From contig WRBQ01000009.1 in assembly GCA_009784445.1 (NCBI GenBank), forward strand, positions 1 through 57,604: a stretch of DNA of 57,604 bases, in the 5' to 3' direction. Below the pieces are notes generated by a model. That model saw only the letters and a list, made by a program, of their open reading frames with translations, was not told the DNA's origin and did no database searches. Numbering within the stretch: the first letter of the stretch is position 1; every line of letters starts with the position of its first letter. Positions 16,376-23,744 of this stretch are shown piece after piece. The translations under genes were made by a program, and so were the position numbers. The DNA is from Oscillospiraceae bacterium. Its GTDB lineage: Bacteria; Bacillota; Clostridia; Oscillospirales; Acutalibacteraceae.

Positions 16376-17014
16376 TTAAAATGATTGAGGTGGATTATCG
16401 TCAGGCACTGCGGGGATTGGCGGGGTAACATGGCGAGCGAAGACGCTTTGTTTGAGGTACGCGTCGTTGCCCATGTAGGTGCGCACGCGCACCGAGCGGG
16501 TGAAGTAATGGCGCTGAATGAAGAAAATCCCGACAAAAAAGCTGGCGATGATGATTTGTCCAATCAGTTCGTAACGATAAGAGACATCCAAATCAATCGC
16601 TACGCGTGAAATGAGCCAGACAAAGTAGAGCAAAAACACGCCTGCAAACGCCATCCAAGCAATATGAAAGTGCTTGAGGAAGCTTGGCTGACGGGCAAAC
16701 AGTTGCAGTGTAGGCACGCAGGTTGCCAGCAGCACAGCGCCCATGGCAAGGTCTAGCAAGAAACCACGCTCAGCAAACACGCCGGCTGCGCCATACAAAA
16801 GCAAAAAAGTTGCCAACAGCATGGCCAAGATGGTCCAAACCAGCCAAAAAGCCAGTGCGCCGCCAATGCGCTTGTAGGGGTGCTGCTGCGGGTAGGCGGG
16901 ATAAGGCACTTGTTGATATGGTGCAGGTTGAGTCGTGGCGGCTTGTGCCGTGCCGCATTGGGGGCAGTAGGTTGCGTTTGGTGGCTTTTGTGTGCCGCAT
17001 TGTGTGCAGTACAT
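16376..17014 (-). CDS. Zinc-ribbon membrane protein, copy 1 (212 aa)
   Basis: The start MYCTQCGTQKPPNATYCPQC carries two CxxC knuckles of a zinc ribbon and follows AAGGAGGCACCC. A Pro/Gln/Tyr linker leads to about four membrane helices. The cytoplasmic tail has SVRVRTYMGNDAYLKQSVF and VTPPIPAVPDDNPP, which all three tandem copies share. The longer frame upstream has no start signal. Function unknown; similar zinc-ribbon heads often serve as sensing or assembly parts. Copies 2 and 3 follow upstream, between iolE and iolG. Confidence 0.82.
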   Translation of the reverse strand: MYCTQCGTQKPPNATYCPQCGTAQAATTQPAPYQQVPYPAYPQQHPYKRIGGALAFWLVWTILAMLLATFLLLYGAAGVFAERGFLLDLAMGAVLLATCVPTLQLFARQPSFLKHFHIAWMAFAGVFLLYFVWLISRVAIDLDVSYRYELIGQIIIASFFVGIFFIQRHYFTRSVRVRTYMGNDAYLKQSVFARHVTPPIPAVPDDNPPQSF

Positions 17015-17024
17015 GGGTGCCTCC

Positions 17025-17663
17025 TTAAAGTTGTTCAGATGGGTTGTCGTCCGGCACTGCCGGGACTGGTGGAGTGACCCGCTTGAGGAAAATACTTTGC
17101 TTGATGTATGCGTCGCTGCCCATGTAGGTACGCACGCGAACTGAGCGCACGTAGTACAACAGCCACGGAGCCATCGCGCCCACAACGAAAAGCGTGAGAA
17201 TCAGCTGCACGATAAACATAGCGAAGCCCATAGTGAACAGCAGATAAACATCGTAAAGCAAAAGGCCGCCCAGCATGACCAAACACGATATTTCATAGAT
17301 GCGCAGGAAATTGGGCTTGCGGCGCAGCAGCATAATCATACACACCAAGGTGAGTATGCCGCTAATCATCGAGGTACTGTTCAATAAAATCGTGCTGAAA
17401 TCGCCTTCGCCGCGCACGAAAGTGAAAATATTGAACGCCCAAAGTATCGGCAGAAAAATGCAACTAAAAATCAGGCTAACCTGTAGCCAGCGCAGCACAC
17501 CGCCGATGCTTTGGTAGGGGTGCTTCAGGTTGGGATACGGCTGCGTGTGCCCATAGTAATATGGCGCTTGTGGGTATGGCTGTTGGGCAGCTTGCGCGGT
17601 GCCGCATTCAGGGCAGTAGGTGGCGTTTGGCGGCTTTTGCGTGCCGCATTGCGTACAATACAT
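17025..17663 (-). CDS. Zinc-ribbon membrane protein, copy 2 (212 aa)
   Basis: Same plan and length as copy 1: a double CxxC ribbon (YCTQCGTQKPPNATYCPECG), Pro/Tyr-rich linker, four membrane helices and a tail with SVRVRTYMGSDAYIKQSIF and VTPPVPAVPDDNP. Membrane segments differ more than head and tail, which implies selection on the cytoplasmic ends. Ribosome site AAAGGAGGCCAAGC. Ten bases separate its stop from copy 1. Confidence 0.82.
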   Translation of the reverse strand: MYCTQCGTQKPPNATYCPECGTAQAAQQPYPQAPYYYGHTQPYPNLKHPYQSIGGVLRWLQVSLIFSCIFLPILWAFNIFTFVRGEGDFSTILLNSTSMISGILTLVCMIMLLRRKPNFLRIYEISCLVMLGGLLLYDVYLLFTMGFAMFIVQLILTLFVVGAMAPWLLYYVRSVRVRTYMGSDAYIKQSIFLKRVTPPVPAVPDDNPSEQL

Positions 17664-17679
17664 GCTTGGCCTCCTTTAT

Positions 17680-18294
17680 TCAGGTTGAGGTGGAGCGTCG
17701 TCGGGTACGGCCGGGGTTGGCGGGGTGACCTGCTTGAAGAAAATGCTTTGCTTGATGTATGCATCCGTACCCATGTAAGTTCGCACACGAACGGAGCGCA
17801 GGTAGTACAGTGTCCACAGCGCAATGCCGCCAATGGCAAAGGGAATCGCGAACAATGTAAAAAACAGCCAGCCATGTTTCCATGGTTAAGAAAGCGTAAA
17901 CGCTGTAGACAACCAAACTTGTGATGGAAAACAAGCAGCTGAATTCCCAAAGGCGCAGGAACACGGGGTTGCGTTTAAGCAGCAATGCCGTGGTAACGAT
18001 GCCCAGTACCCCAGTAATCATAGATGAAATATTCAGCAAAACTGTGGCGCCAAGCTCTGCCGGTGCCCAAAACAACATGCCGATTTGGCTGATTAAGGTG
18101 AACGGCAGAAAAACGATGCCGAGGATCATCAACACATGCAAAAAGCGCAGCATGCCGCCGATTTGCTTATAAGGATGCGGCTGCGGTGGGTAGAGTCGCT
18201 CTTGCCATTGCTGTGCTTGCGCAGATTGCACGCCGCATTCAGGGCAGTAGGTTGCGTTTGGCGGCTTTTGTGTGCCGCATTGTGTGCAGTACAT
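17680..18294 (-). CDS. Zinc-ribbon membrane protein, copy 3, C-terminus frameshifted
   Basis: The head (YCTQCGTQKPPNATYCPECG) and membrane part match copies 1 and 2. After LTMETWLAVF the frame is lost and ends in an unrelated tail. One extra T in the six-T run (plus-strand A run 17859-17864) restores ALWTLYYLRSVRVRTYMGTD and VTPPTPAVPDDAPP, ending at 17676. A one-base homopolymer loss, real or technical, is therefore the simplest explanation; the corrected gene has the same length class as its paralogues. ATG at 18294 follows AAGGAGGGGGCCT. Confidence 0.78.
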   Translation of the reverse strand: MYCTQCGTQKPPNATYCPECGVQSAQAQQWQERLYPPQPHPYKQIGGMLRFLHVLMILGIVFLPFTLISQIGMLFWAPAELGATVLLNISSMITGVLGIVTTALLLKRNPVFLRLWEFSCLFSITSLVVYSVYAFLTMETWLAVFYIVRDSLCHWRHCAVDTVLPALRSCANLHGYGCIHQAKHFLQAGHPANPGRTRRRSTST

Positions 18295-18305
18295 AGGCCC
18301 CCTCC

Positions 18306-19193
18306 TTAAATGTTCGCGGTTTCTTTGATGTACTTGCATGCCTTGAGTGCATACTCAAAGGGATTAGCGATGGCGGGGTCTTGCTCGGCCTCCACCACAA
18401 ACCAGCCTTCGTAGTTGGCTTTGCTAAGGATGTCGAACAGCGGCGCGAAATCTACGCTGCCGTCGCCCGGCACGGTGAACGCGCCTGCGCGCACCGCTTG
18501 CAGAAAGCTCATGCCTTCATCTTTCACCCGGGCAACAACCGCAGGGCGGATATCTTTCAAATGCACGTGCGCCACGCGAGTGATATGTTTTTGCAGCACA
18601 GCCACGGGGCAAACGCCCGCAAAGCTCAAGTGGCCGCTGTCAAACAGCAGATGCACTTTTGCGGGGTCGGTGCCTTGCATTAGGCGGTCAATCTCTTCTT
18701 CAGTTTGCACAACCGTGCCCATGTGATGATGGAATGTCAGCTTCATGCCGCGTGCGTTGGCGATTTCGCCCAGCTTGTTCAGGCCGTTGCATAGGGTAGC
18801 CCATTGCTCGTCTGTCATCACGGGCTTTTCGGCGAACACGGCTTTATCTGTGCCTTGAATGCTGAAGCTTTGCTCGCTTGCGCCGATGACTTTCGCGCCC
18901 AAATATTGCAGAAAATCCAGCTCTTTTTCAAAGTCAGCAGCGACTTCTGCAAAGGGCTTTGTCAGCAGCAGGCAGGTGAACCAGCGGTTGCAAATGGTCA
19001 ACCCGCGCAGATCTAGCGCATGCTTAAGCACGGCACGGTCGGCGGGGTATTTATTGCCTACTTCGCTGCCAGTGTAGCCCGCCAGTGCCATTTCGCTGAT
19101 GCATTGCTCGAAGGTGTTTTCGGCGCCTAGGTCGGGCATGTCATCGTTTGTCCAGGCGATGGGCGCGATGCCGAGTTTGACGTTGTTAAACAT
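18306..19193 (-). CDS. iolE: Myo-inosose-2 dehydratase
   Basis: 295 aa, xylose-isomerase-like TIM barrel. LGIAPIAWTNDDMPDLGAEN is the typical IolE start; KLTFHHHMGTVVQTEEEIDR and HLLFDSGHLSFAGV hold metal ligands. VHLKDIR and DFAPLFDIL near the end also fit. It dehydrates scyllo-inosose to 3D-trihydroxycyclohexane-dione. ATG follows AAGGAGAACATCACT. A terminal-inverted-repeat element separates it from iolD. Confidence 0.93.
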   Translation of the reverse strand: MFNNVKLGIAPIAWTNDDMPDLGAENTFEQCISEMALAGYTGSEVGNKYPADRAVLKHALDLRGLTICNRWFTCLLLTKPFAEVAADFEKELDFLQYLGAKVIGASEQSFSIQGTDKAVFAEKPVMTDEQWATLCNGLNKLGEIANARGMKLTFHHHMGTVVQTEEEIDRLMQGTDPAKVHLLFDSGHLSFAGVCPVAVLQKHITRVAHVHLKDIRPAVVARVKDEGMSFLQAVRAGAFTVPGDGSVDFAPLFDILSKANYEGWFVVEAEQDPAIANPFEYALKACKYIKETANI

Positions 19194-19217
19194 AGTGATG
19201 TTCTCCTTTATATGTGA

Positions 19218-19327
19218 CTGTAGGGGCGACGATTACGCTGCCCGGGCTTTTGATGAACTTTGTAGTCGTGCACAGCGAAGCGACTTGCTCGCCGCAGGCG
19301 CGGGCGGCATGATTGCCGCCCCTACAG
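19218..19327. mobile_element. MITE-like element with 11-bp perfect terminal inverted repeats
   Basis: CTGTAGGGGCG (19218-19228) is exactly mirrored by CGCCCCTACAG (19317-19327). GCTGCCCG and CGGGCGGC extend the pairing inward. The 110-bp element has no ORF and carries an R1 core (GCACAGCGAAGCGAC at 19270-19284) in its middle. Ends of this type are frequent in Clostridia intergenic regions. It lies between iolD and iolE, so it must be read through by the operon transcript. Confidence 0.7.
19270..19300 (+). repeat. R1 repeat copy, inside the MITE-like element
   Basis: GCACAGCGAAGCGACTTGCT then CGCCGCAGGCG; diverged in the second half. Confidence 0.6.
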
Positions 19328-19335
19328 GTTACGCG

Positions 19336-21252
19336 TTAATAAGGCCGCGCATGTCGCAAATTTTCTTCTTTGGTTGCATGCGCTGCCTGCCCAACCTCAC
19401 TGGCATTGGCCGCCGCAAGCCCCGTGTGCCACCACCCGCCGTAGCCATCGGTCATGGTTTTGGGCAGCACCTTCAGGTCAATAAGCGTGCATTGGTCTTG
19501 TTGCTTGCTGTCCTCAAGCGCGGCGATGAGTTCGGCTTTGGTGCGCACGGTATAAGTCACGCAGCCCATGGCCTCGGCCAGCTTGGCGTAGTCAATGTTC
19601 AGCAGCTTGCCGTCGTGCGTGCGAAACTCCGTGCCTAGGCTGGCGCAGCCGCTGCCCATTTGCAGGTTGTTGATGCAGCCAAAGCCCGCGTTGTCAAACA
19701 ACAGTAGGTTGATTTTTTTGCCATACTGCGCCGCCGTCACCAGCTCGCTGTGCAGCATGAGGAAAGAGCCGTCGCCCAGCATGGTGTAGCACTCTTTGGC
19801 AGGGTCGGCCAGCTTGCAGCCCAATGTGGCCGCAACTTCGTAGCCCATGGTGCTGTAACCGTACTCCATGTGATAGCTGTCGCGGGCGTCGGTCATCCAC
19901 ATGCGTTGCAGGTCGCCGGGCAAACTGCCGCTTGCCCCCACGATGATGGCATCTTCGGCAATGTGTTCGCGAATGGTGCAGATTGCCTCGGTTTGGGTGA
20001 GGGTGCCACCCACGTCGCGCAGAAAATCCGCGATGAGTGTAGGGCTTTGTGCCTGCACCAGCGTGGCAAAGTTTTCGACGTATTGATAGTCCGCAAGGCG
20101 CTGCATTTCGGCAGCCCATTCGGCCTTGACGGCGGTAATTTCATCGCCCCACTGCGCCTGATAATTACCCAATTGCAAGGCTTGCAGGGTTGCTTTTGCG
20201 TCGCCCAGCAGGTCATAGCCGTCCATCTTTTGTGCATGGAATTTGCTCATGTTGATGTTGACGAACTTGCAATCTTGCGCAAACAGCCACTTGCTGCTGG
20301 TGGTGAAGTCGCTCAGGCGGCTACCCACGGCGAGGATCAAATCCGCCTGCTTGGCAATGCGATTGGCTGCGCTGTTGCCGGTCACACCAATGCCGCCTAG
20401 GTTCAGCGGCAGGCTTGCCGGTGCAGCGCTTTTCCCCGCCTGTGTTTCAGCAAAGGGGATGCCATGGGCTTCGCAGAAGCGCGCAAGGGCCTCGCCTGCT
20501 TCGCTGTAGCGCACGCCGCCGCCGCAAATCACCAGTGGGCGTTTTGCAGCCGTGATGAGCGCAATGGCCTCATCGAGAGCTTCTTGCGTAGGCAGCGGTC
20601 GATCGATGCGGTGCACGCGCTTGGCGAAGAATTCCACCGGCCAGTCGTAGGCCTCACCCTGCACATCTTGCGGCAGGGCAATGCACACCGCACCGGTTTG
20701 CGCGGGGTCAGTGAGCACGCGCATGGCGTGCAGCATGGCAGTCATCAGTTGCTCGGGGCGGTTGATGCGCGCCCAGTATTTGCACACGGGCTTGAAGGCA
20801 TCATTGGTGGTGATGCTGTCGTCATATTCCTGCTCCACCTGTTGCAGCACGGGGTCTGGTTGGCGGCTGGCGAAGGTATCGCCGGGTAGCAGCAGCAGGG
20901 GAATGTTATTCACCGTGGCGCAAGCTGCGGCGGTGACCATATTCGCCGCACCTGGGCCAATGCTGCTTGCGCAAGCGATGATTTGTTTGCGATTGCGTTG
21001 CTTGGCGAAGCCTGTGGCCATGTGCGCCATGCCCTGCTCGTTTTTGCCTTGGAAAAAGCACCTGCGGTGCGGCTCCGTCGCTTCGCTGTGCTCCCTGAAG
21101 CTTGAGTGCTCTAGTGCCTGACCGATGCCCAGCACGCAGCCGTGACCGAAAATCGCCGCAACGCCGTGCACGAACTTCTCCTGCACGCCATCGAGGGATA
21201 CATATTGATTGTCCAAAAAATGCACAAGGGCTTGGGCAACGGTTAGTTTCAT
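19336..21252 (-). CDS. iolD: 3D-(3,5/4)-trihydroxycyclohexane-1,2-dione hydrolase with in-frame R1 insertion
   Basis: 638 aa, thiamine-diphosphate enzyme of the acetolactate-synthase fold. FFQGKNEQGMAHMATGFAKQ holds the glutamate region, the central domain has VICGGGVRYSEAGEAL, and the diphosphate/Mg site is MLGDGSFLMLHSEL...LLFDN. It opens the inositol ring to give 5-deoxy-glucuronate. Between GIGQALE and FFQGKNEQ the chain contains FREHSEATEPHRRC, encoded by an in-frame R1 repeat at 21058-21091. The frame stays open, so an extended surface loop is likely rather than a null. A lipoprotein gene ends 12 bases upstream. Confidence 0.92.
   Translation of the reverse strand: MKLTVAQALVHFLDNQYVSLDGVQEKFVHGVAAIFGHGCVLGIGQALEHSSFREHSEATEPHRRCFFQGKNEQGMAHMATGFAKQRNRKQIIACASSIGPGAANMVTAAACATVNNIPLLLLPGDTFASRQPDPVLQQVEQEYDDSITTNDAFKPVCKYWARINRPEQLMTAMLHAMRVLTDPAQTGAVCIALPQDVQGEAYDWPVEFFAKRVHRIDRPLPTQEALDEAIALITAAKRPLVICGGGVRYSEAGEALARFCEAHGIPFAETQAGKSAAPASLPLNLGGIGVTGNSAANRIAKQADLILAVGSRLSDFTTSSKWLFAQDCKFVNINMSKFHAQKMDGYDLLGDAKATLQALQLGNYQAQWGDEITAVKAEWAAEMQRLADYQYVENFATLVQAQSPTLIADFLRDVGGTLTQTEAICTIREHIAEDAIIVGASGSLPGDLQRMWMTDARDSYHMEYGYSTMGYEVAATLGCKLADPAKECYTMLGDGSFLMLHSELVTAAQYGKKINLLLFDNAGFGCINNLQMGSGCASLGTEFRTHDGKLLNIDYAKLAEAMGCVTYTVRTKAELIAALEDSKQQDQCTLIDLKVLPKTMTDGYGGWWHTGLAAANASEVGQAAHATKEENLRHARPY
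21058..21091 (-). repeat. R1 repeat copy, in frame within iolD
   Basis: Read on the minus strand: GCACAGCGAAGCGACGGAGC then CGCACCGCAGGTGC. This is the most complete copy and lies wholly inside a coding region. Confidence 0.8.
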
Positions 21253-21264
21253 GGTGATGACCTC

Positions 21265-21900
21265 TTATTGTAATGTAATGGTTTCGCTAACAAATTCGCC
21301 GTCGGCGTTTAGGTATTCTACATATAGTTGCGTGGGGCTGATAAATTCCGCAGTGCGAATGAAAGAGCTTACTTCAAGTGACAGCGCTTGGGCTTGCGTG
21401 GGCATATCATACCAGTGTCCGTCCCAAATATCGATCTGTGGATAGAAACGATTTTCTTGTGGGTTGAATATGTTGTGCACAACCAACTTAGCAGCACCTG
21501 GCCACTCAAAATGAAATACCAATCCATGGTCTGCTGCAATTACGTTGTAATAGCGCGGTGAGTGTATGCCCTGCACCAAATCAAAGAACCAAAACGCCCT
21601 CATGCCCGTGCCAACGTGCATGTCCACACGCAGCAAGTCATCATCTATATAGTTATACTGTGGCACACGAGTTCCAATATCTGTGACAGTGAAAATCTCT
21701 TTGCCGTTGTGGGCAAACACACCAAAGCCAAAGTATTCCAGATCGATCCCGCTGCTAAACTCGCGGAAATGTTGCCCGCTGCGCACAACGCGATAGGTTT
21801 CTGTTGTCGTGGTGGTTTCGTCATATGCTCCACCTGCACAAGCCCACAGCACAACGGCCACGAGCAACACACAGGCGAGCAGTTTGATTGAACGGGTCAT
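21265..21900 (-). CDS. Predicted lipoprotein, 211 aa
   Basis: ATG at 21900 overlaps the walJ stop (ATGA) and lies 9 bases after GGAGGT, so it is preferred over ATG 21909, which abuts the ribosome site. The signal MTRSIKLLACVLLVAVVLWA ends at a possible lipobox cysteine (LWAC). A short Thr-rich stretch and a beta-rich domain rich in Tyr, Phe and Asp follow. No known family recognised. It lies between walJ and iolD and is probably co-transcribed with both. Confidence 0.75.
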   Translation of the reverse strand: MTRSIKLLACVLLVAVVLWACAGGAYDETTTTTETYRVVRSGQHFREFSSGIDLEYFGFGVFAHNGKEIFTVTDIGTRVPQYNYIDDDLLRVDMHVGTGMRAFWFFDLVQGIHSPRYYNVIAADHGLVFHFEWPGAAKLVVHNIFNPQENRFYPQIDIWDGHWYDMPTQAQALSLEVSSFIRTAEFISPTQLYVEYLNADGEFVSETITLQ

Positions 21901-22658
21901 GAGGGGCATACCTCCAATTCATAGTCCATCCCAGCACGTGCGCCAACGGCATCAAAGGCAGCCGTTGCACAGCCCAGCGCAAGATCTGGCGTGTTGTTGT
22001 CGCGGCTAAGATGCGCCAGCCAAAACCGTGCCGTACCACGCTGCAACAGCTTGGGCAAGAACTCCGCACAGGCGGCGTTGCTCAGGTGTCCGCTATCGCT
22101 CAAAATGCGCCGCTTGATGGCATAGGGTCGGTCGCACAGCTGCACCAAACGCGGCTCGTGGTTAGATTCCAGCATTACGTTGTCGCAGCCCAGCAGAGCA
22201 TCTTGCAAGTCGTCATCAATGTAGCCCAAGTCTGTGGCCACAGCGAATTTCTCGCCATCTTCAGCCTCGCAAGTGTAGGCGCAGGGCTCGGCGCAGTCGT
22301 GTGAAATGGCGTGGCTGCGCACCAGCATGCCGCAGGTGGCGATGCCATCGCTCGGCACAACTTCGGTGTGTATGTTGGTTAAGTCTATGCGCTCGGCCAA
22401 TGCACGCAACGTGCCGGCCGTGCCAAACACGGGTGTGCCATGTGCACGGCAAAACACGCGCAGTGCGGCAATGTGGTCAGTGTGTTCGTGGGTGAGAAAA
22501 ACAGCGCCAACCCGTCGCGGGTCAACGCCAGCTTGCTGCAGCGCATTGGTGAGCTGCTTGGCCGAGCCGCCGGCGTCAATCAAAATGCCGCCCGCCGCAC
22601 CGCCGATGTAGGTGGCGTTGCATTTGCTGCCAGAATAAAGGGGGGTTAATGTTGCCAT
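21897..22658 (-). CDS. walJ: MBL-fold metallo-hydrolase of the YycJ/WalJ type
   Basis: 253 aa. LYSGSKCNATYIG is the typical N-terminus and VFLTHEHTDHIAAL carries the HxHxDH metal motif. ATDLGYIDDDLQDALLGCDN and LESNHEP, then SDSGHLSN, fit YycJ. In Firmicutes the family is tied to the WalRK region and to DNA or cell-wall processing. Here no walRK is visible. Its 5' end is duplicated as a stub at about 23190-23237. Confidence 0.88.
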   Translation of the reverse strand: MATLTPLYSGSKCNATYIGGAAGGILIDAGGSAKQLTNALQQAGVDPRRVGAVFLTHEHTDHIAALRVFCRAHGTPVFGTAGTLRALAERIDLTNIHTEVVPSDGIATCGMLVRSHAISHDCAEPCAYTCEAEDGEKFAVATDLGYIDDDLQDALLGCDNVMLESNHEPRLVQLCDRPYAIKRRILSDSGHLSNAACAEFLPKLLQRGTARFWLAHLSRDNNTPDLALGCATAAFDAVGARAGMDYELEVCPS

Positions 22659-22673
22659 ATAATTTTATGCCTT

Positions 22674-23162
22674 TTACCTTGTGATAATTTCAAATCTTGC
22701 CTCATCCAAACTTTCGGTGCGCGGCGTTTGCGTGAAAATGCGCAACAAGCCAAAGCGGCTTTGCAGGCGAAACGTGACATATAAGTTGCGCATGTATTCC
22801 TCAATTTCGCTTTCGCTTAAACCAGCGATGTATAGCACCGTTTTTTCACCAACCATGCCCACATTTTCTGCAACAACGCGTTGGCTATGCGAAACAGCGA
22901 GGCCGCGTCGCGCGTGGCGACCATAAAGCGCATGGCGGAAATCAGTTCTAATGTCAAATACGATGTAGTCATCAGGGTTTTGCGAGGGCGCGTCGTTTAG
23001 AGCCGCATTCCCAAGGTAGAAAACCAGATCACTTTCGTCATACAGGGGCTGTAAAAGCACGGTTATGCTTTGCAGTCGGGGCACCGCAAGTGCCACCACG
23101 GCAACGCCGAAAATTAGCACAGCGGCACAAGCAATCATCAATAGTTTTAACGGCTTTTTCAT
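22674..23162 (-). CDS. Membrane-anchored protein of unknown function, 162 aa
   Basis: The N-terminus MKKPLKLLMIACAAVLIFGV is a signal anchor; about 130 extracytoplasmic residues follow. It shares DYIVFDIR and an ESEIEEYMRNLYVTFRLQSR segment with the frameshifted gene at 23226-23724 (matching EVEDYIRATQLRLHRQS), so the pair are tandem paralogues. Fifteen bases separate it from walJ. Confidence 0.72.
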   Translation of the reverse strand: MKKPLKLLMIACAAVLIFGVAVVALAVPRLQSITVLLQPLYDESDLVFYLGNAALNDAPSQNPDDYIVFDIRTDFRHALYGRHARRGLAVSHSQRVVAENVGMVGEKTVLYIAGLSESEIEEYMRNLYVTFRLQSRFGLLRIFTQTPRTESLDEARFEIITR

Positions 23163-23189
23163 GGGTTGTCCCTTTCCATGTTTAACGCT

Positions 23190-23237
23190 TGATGTGGTGG
23201 CGTTACACGCCGGAATAAAGGGAAGTTAATGTTGCCA
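23190..23237 (-). pseudogene. Stub of the walJ 5' end
   Basis: On the minus strand an ATG at 23237 begins MATLTSLYSGV then stops, against MATLTPLYSGSKCNATYIG in walJ. Identity resumes beyond the stop (AACGCCACC). This marks the break-point of a tandem duplication that included the upstream membrane-anchored gene. Confidence 0.7.
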
Positions 23238-23724
23238 TGTAATATATGCTTCTTCCAATGAGATAAGCTGCCTAGGCAGCGATTGCCGGTGCAGCCGCAG
23301 CTGCGTGGCGCGAATATAATCTTCCACCTCGTTTGGCGCAAGCTCCCTGATAATCAATAAGTATGTACCAAGATGAAACGCGCGGTTTATACCGCGTTCA
23401 AGCCAGTACGTAACTTCGCCATCTGAACGCAAAAAGAAGTTAGGTGGATCAGTTGGCACGGGGCTTGCCGACCAAATATGGTCATTGAGCGTGCGATTGC
23501 GTATGTCCACGTACAGCTAAATACGTGGGCGGTTCGCCTTCGCCTATCCACATGGTGTCCGCGTCCGCCACCGCAAAATCGATGTGCATTGGCGCTATGG
23601 TTACGGTAATATTGCTTACCTGCAGCGGTGCTAGTAGTGTTGCCCACGCGATATAACTCACTGCCGCCACAGTTGCAACTACGCTGGCACAAACTATGGC
23701 AGCAATTTTCAATGCTTTTTTCAT
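23226..23724 (-). pseudogene. Tandem paralogue of the 162-aa protein, apparent frameshift
   Basis: The first frame starts at ATG 23724 (MKKALKIAAIVCASVVATVA) and runs to 23482 through PPTYLAV. A second frame carries the continuation DIRNRTLNDHIWSASP through EVEDYIRATQLRLHRQSLPR to 23226. Together they match the length and order of the 162-aa protein downstream. The shift lies near 23510. It could be a true lesion after the duplication or an indel error. Confidence 0.7.
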
Positions 23725-23744
23725 CACGACCCCTTCATTTTTGG

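Noticed and set aside
19750-20400. 216-codon plus-strand ORF opposite iolD
   Set aside because: Shadow of iolD with no independent support.
19336-21252. Acetolactate synthase instead of iolD
   Set aside because: Same fold, but the iol gene context and the FFQGKNEQGMAHMATGFAK-type segment favour IolD.
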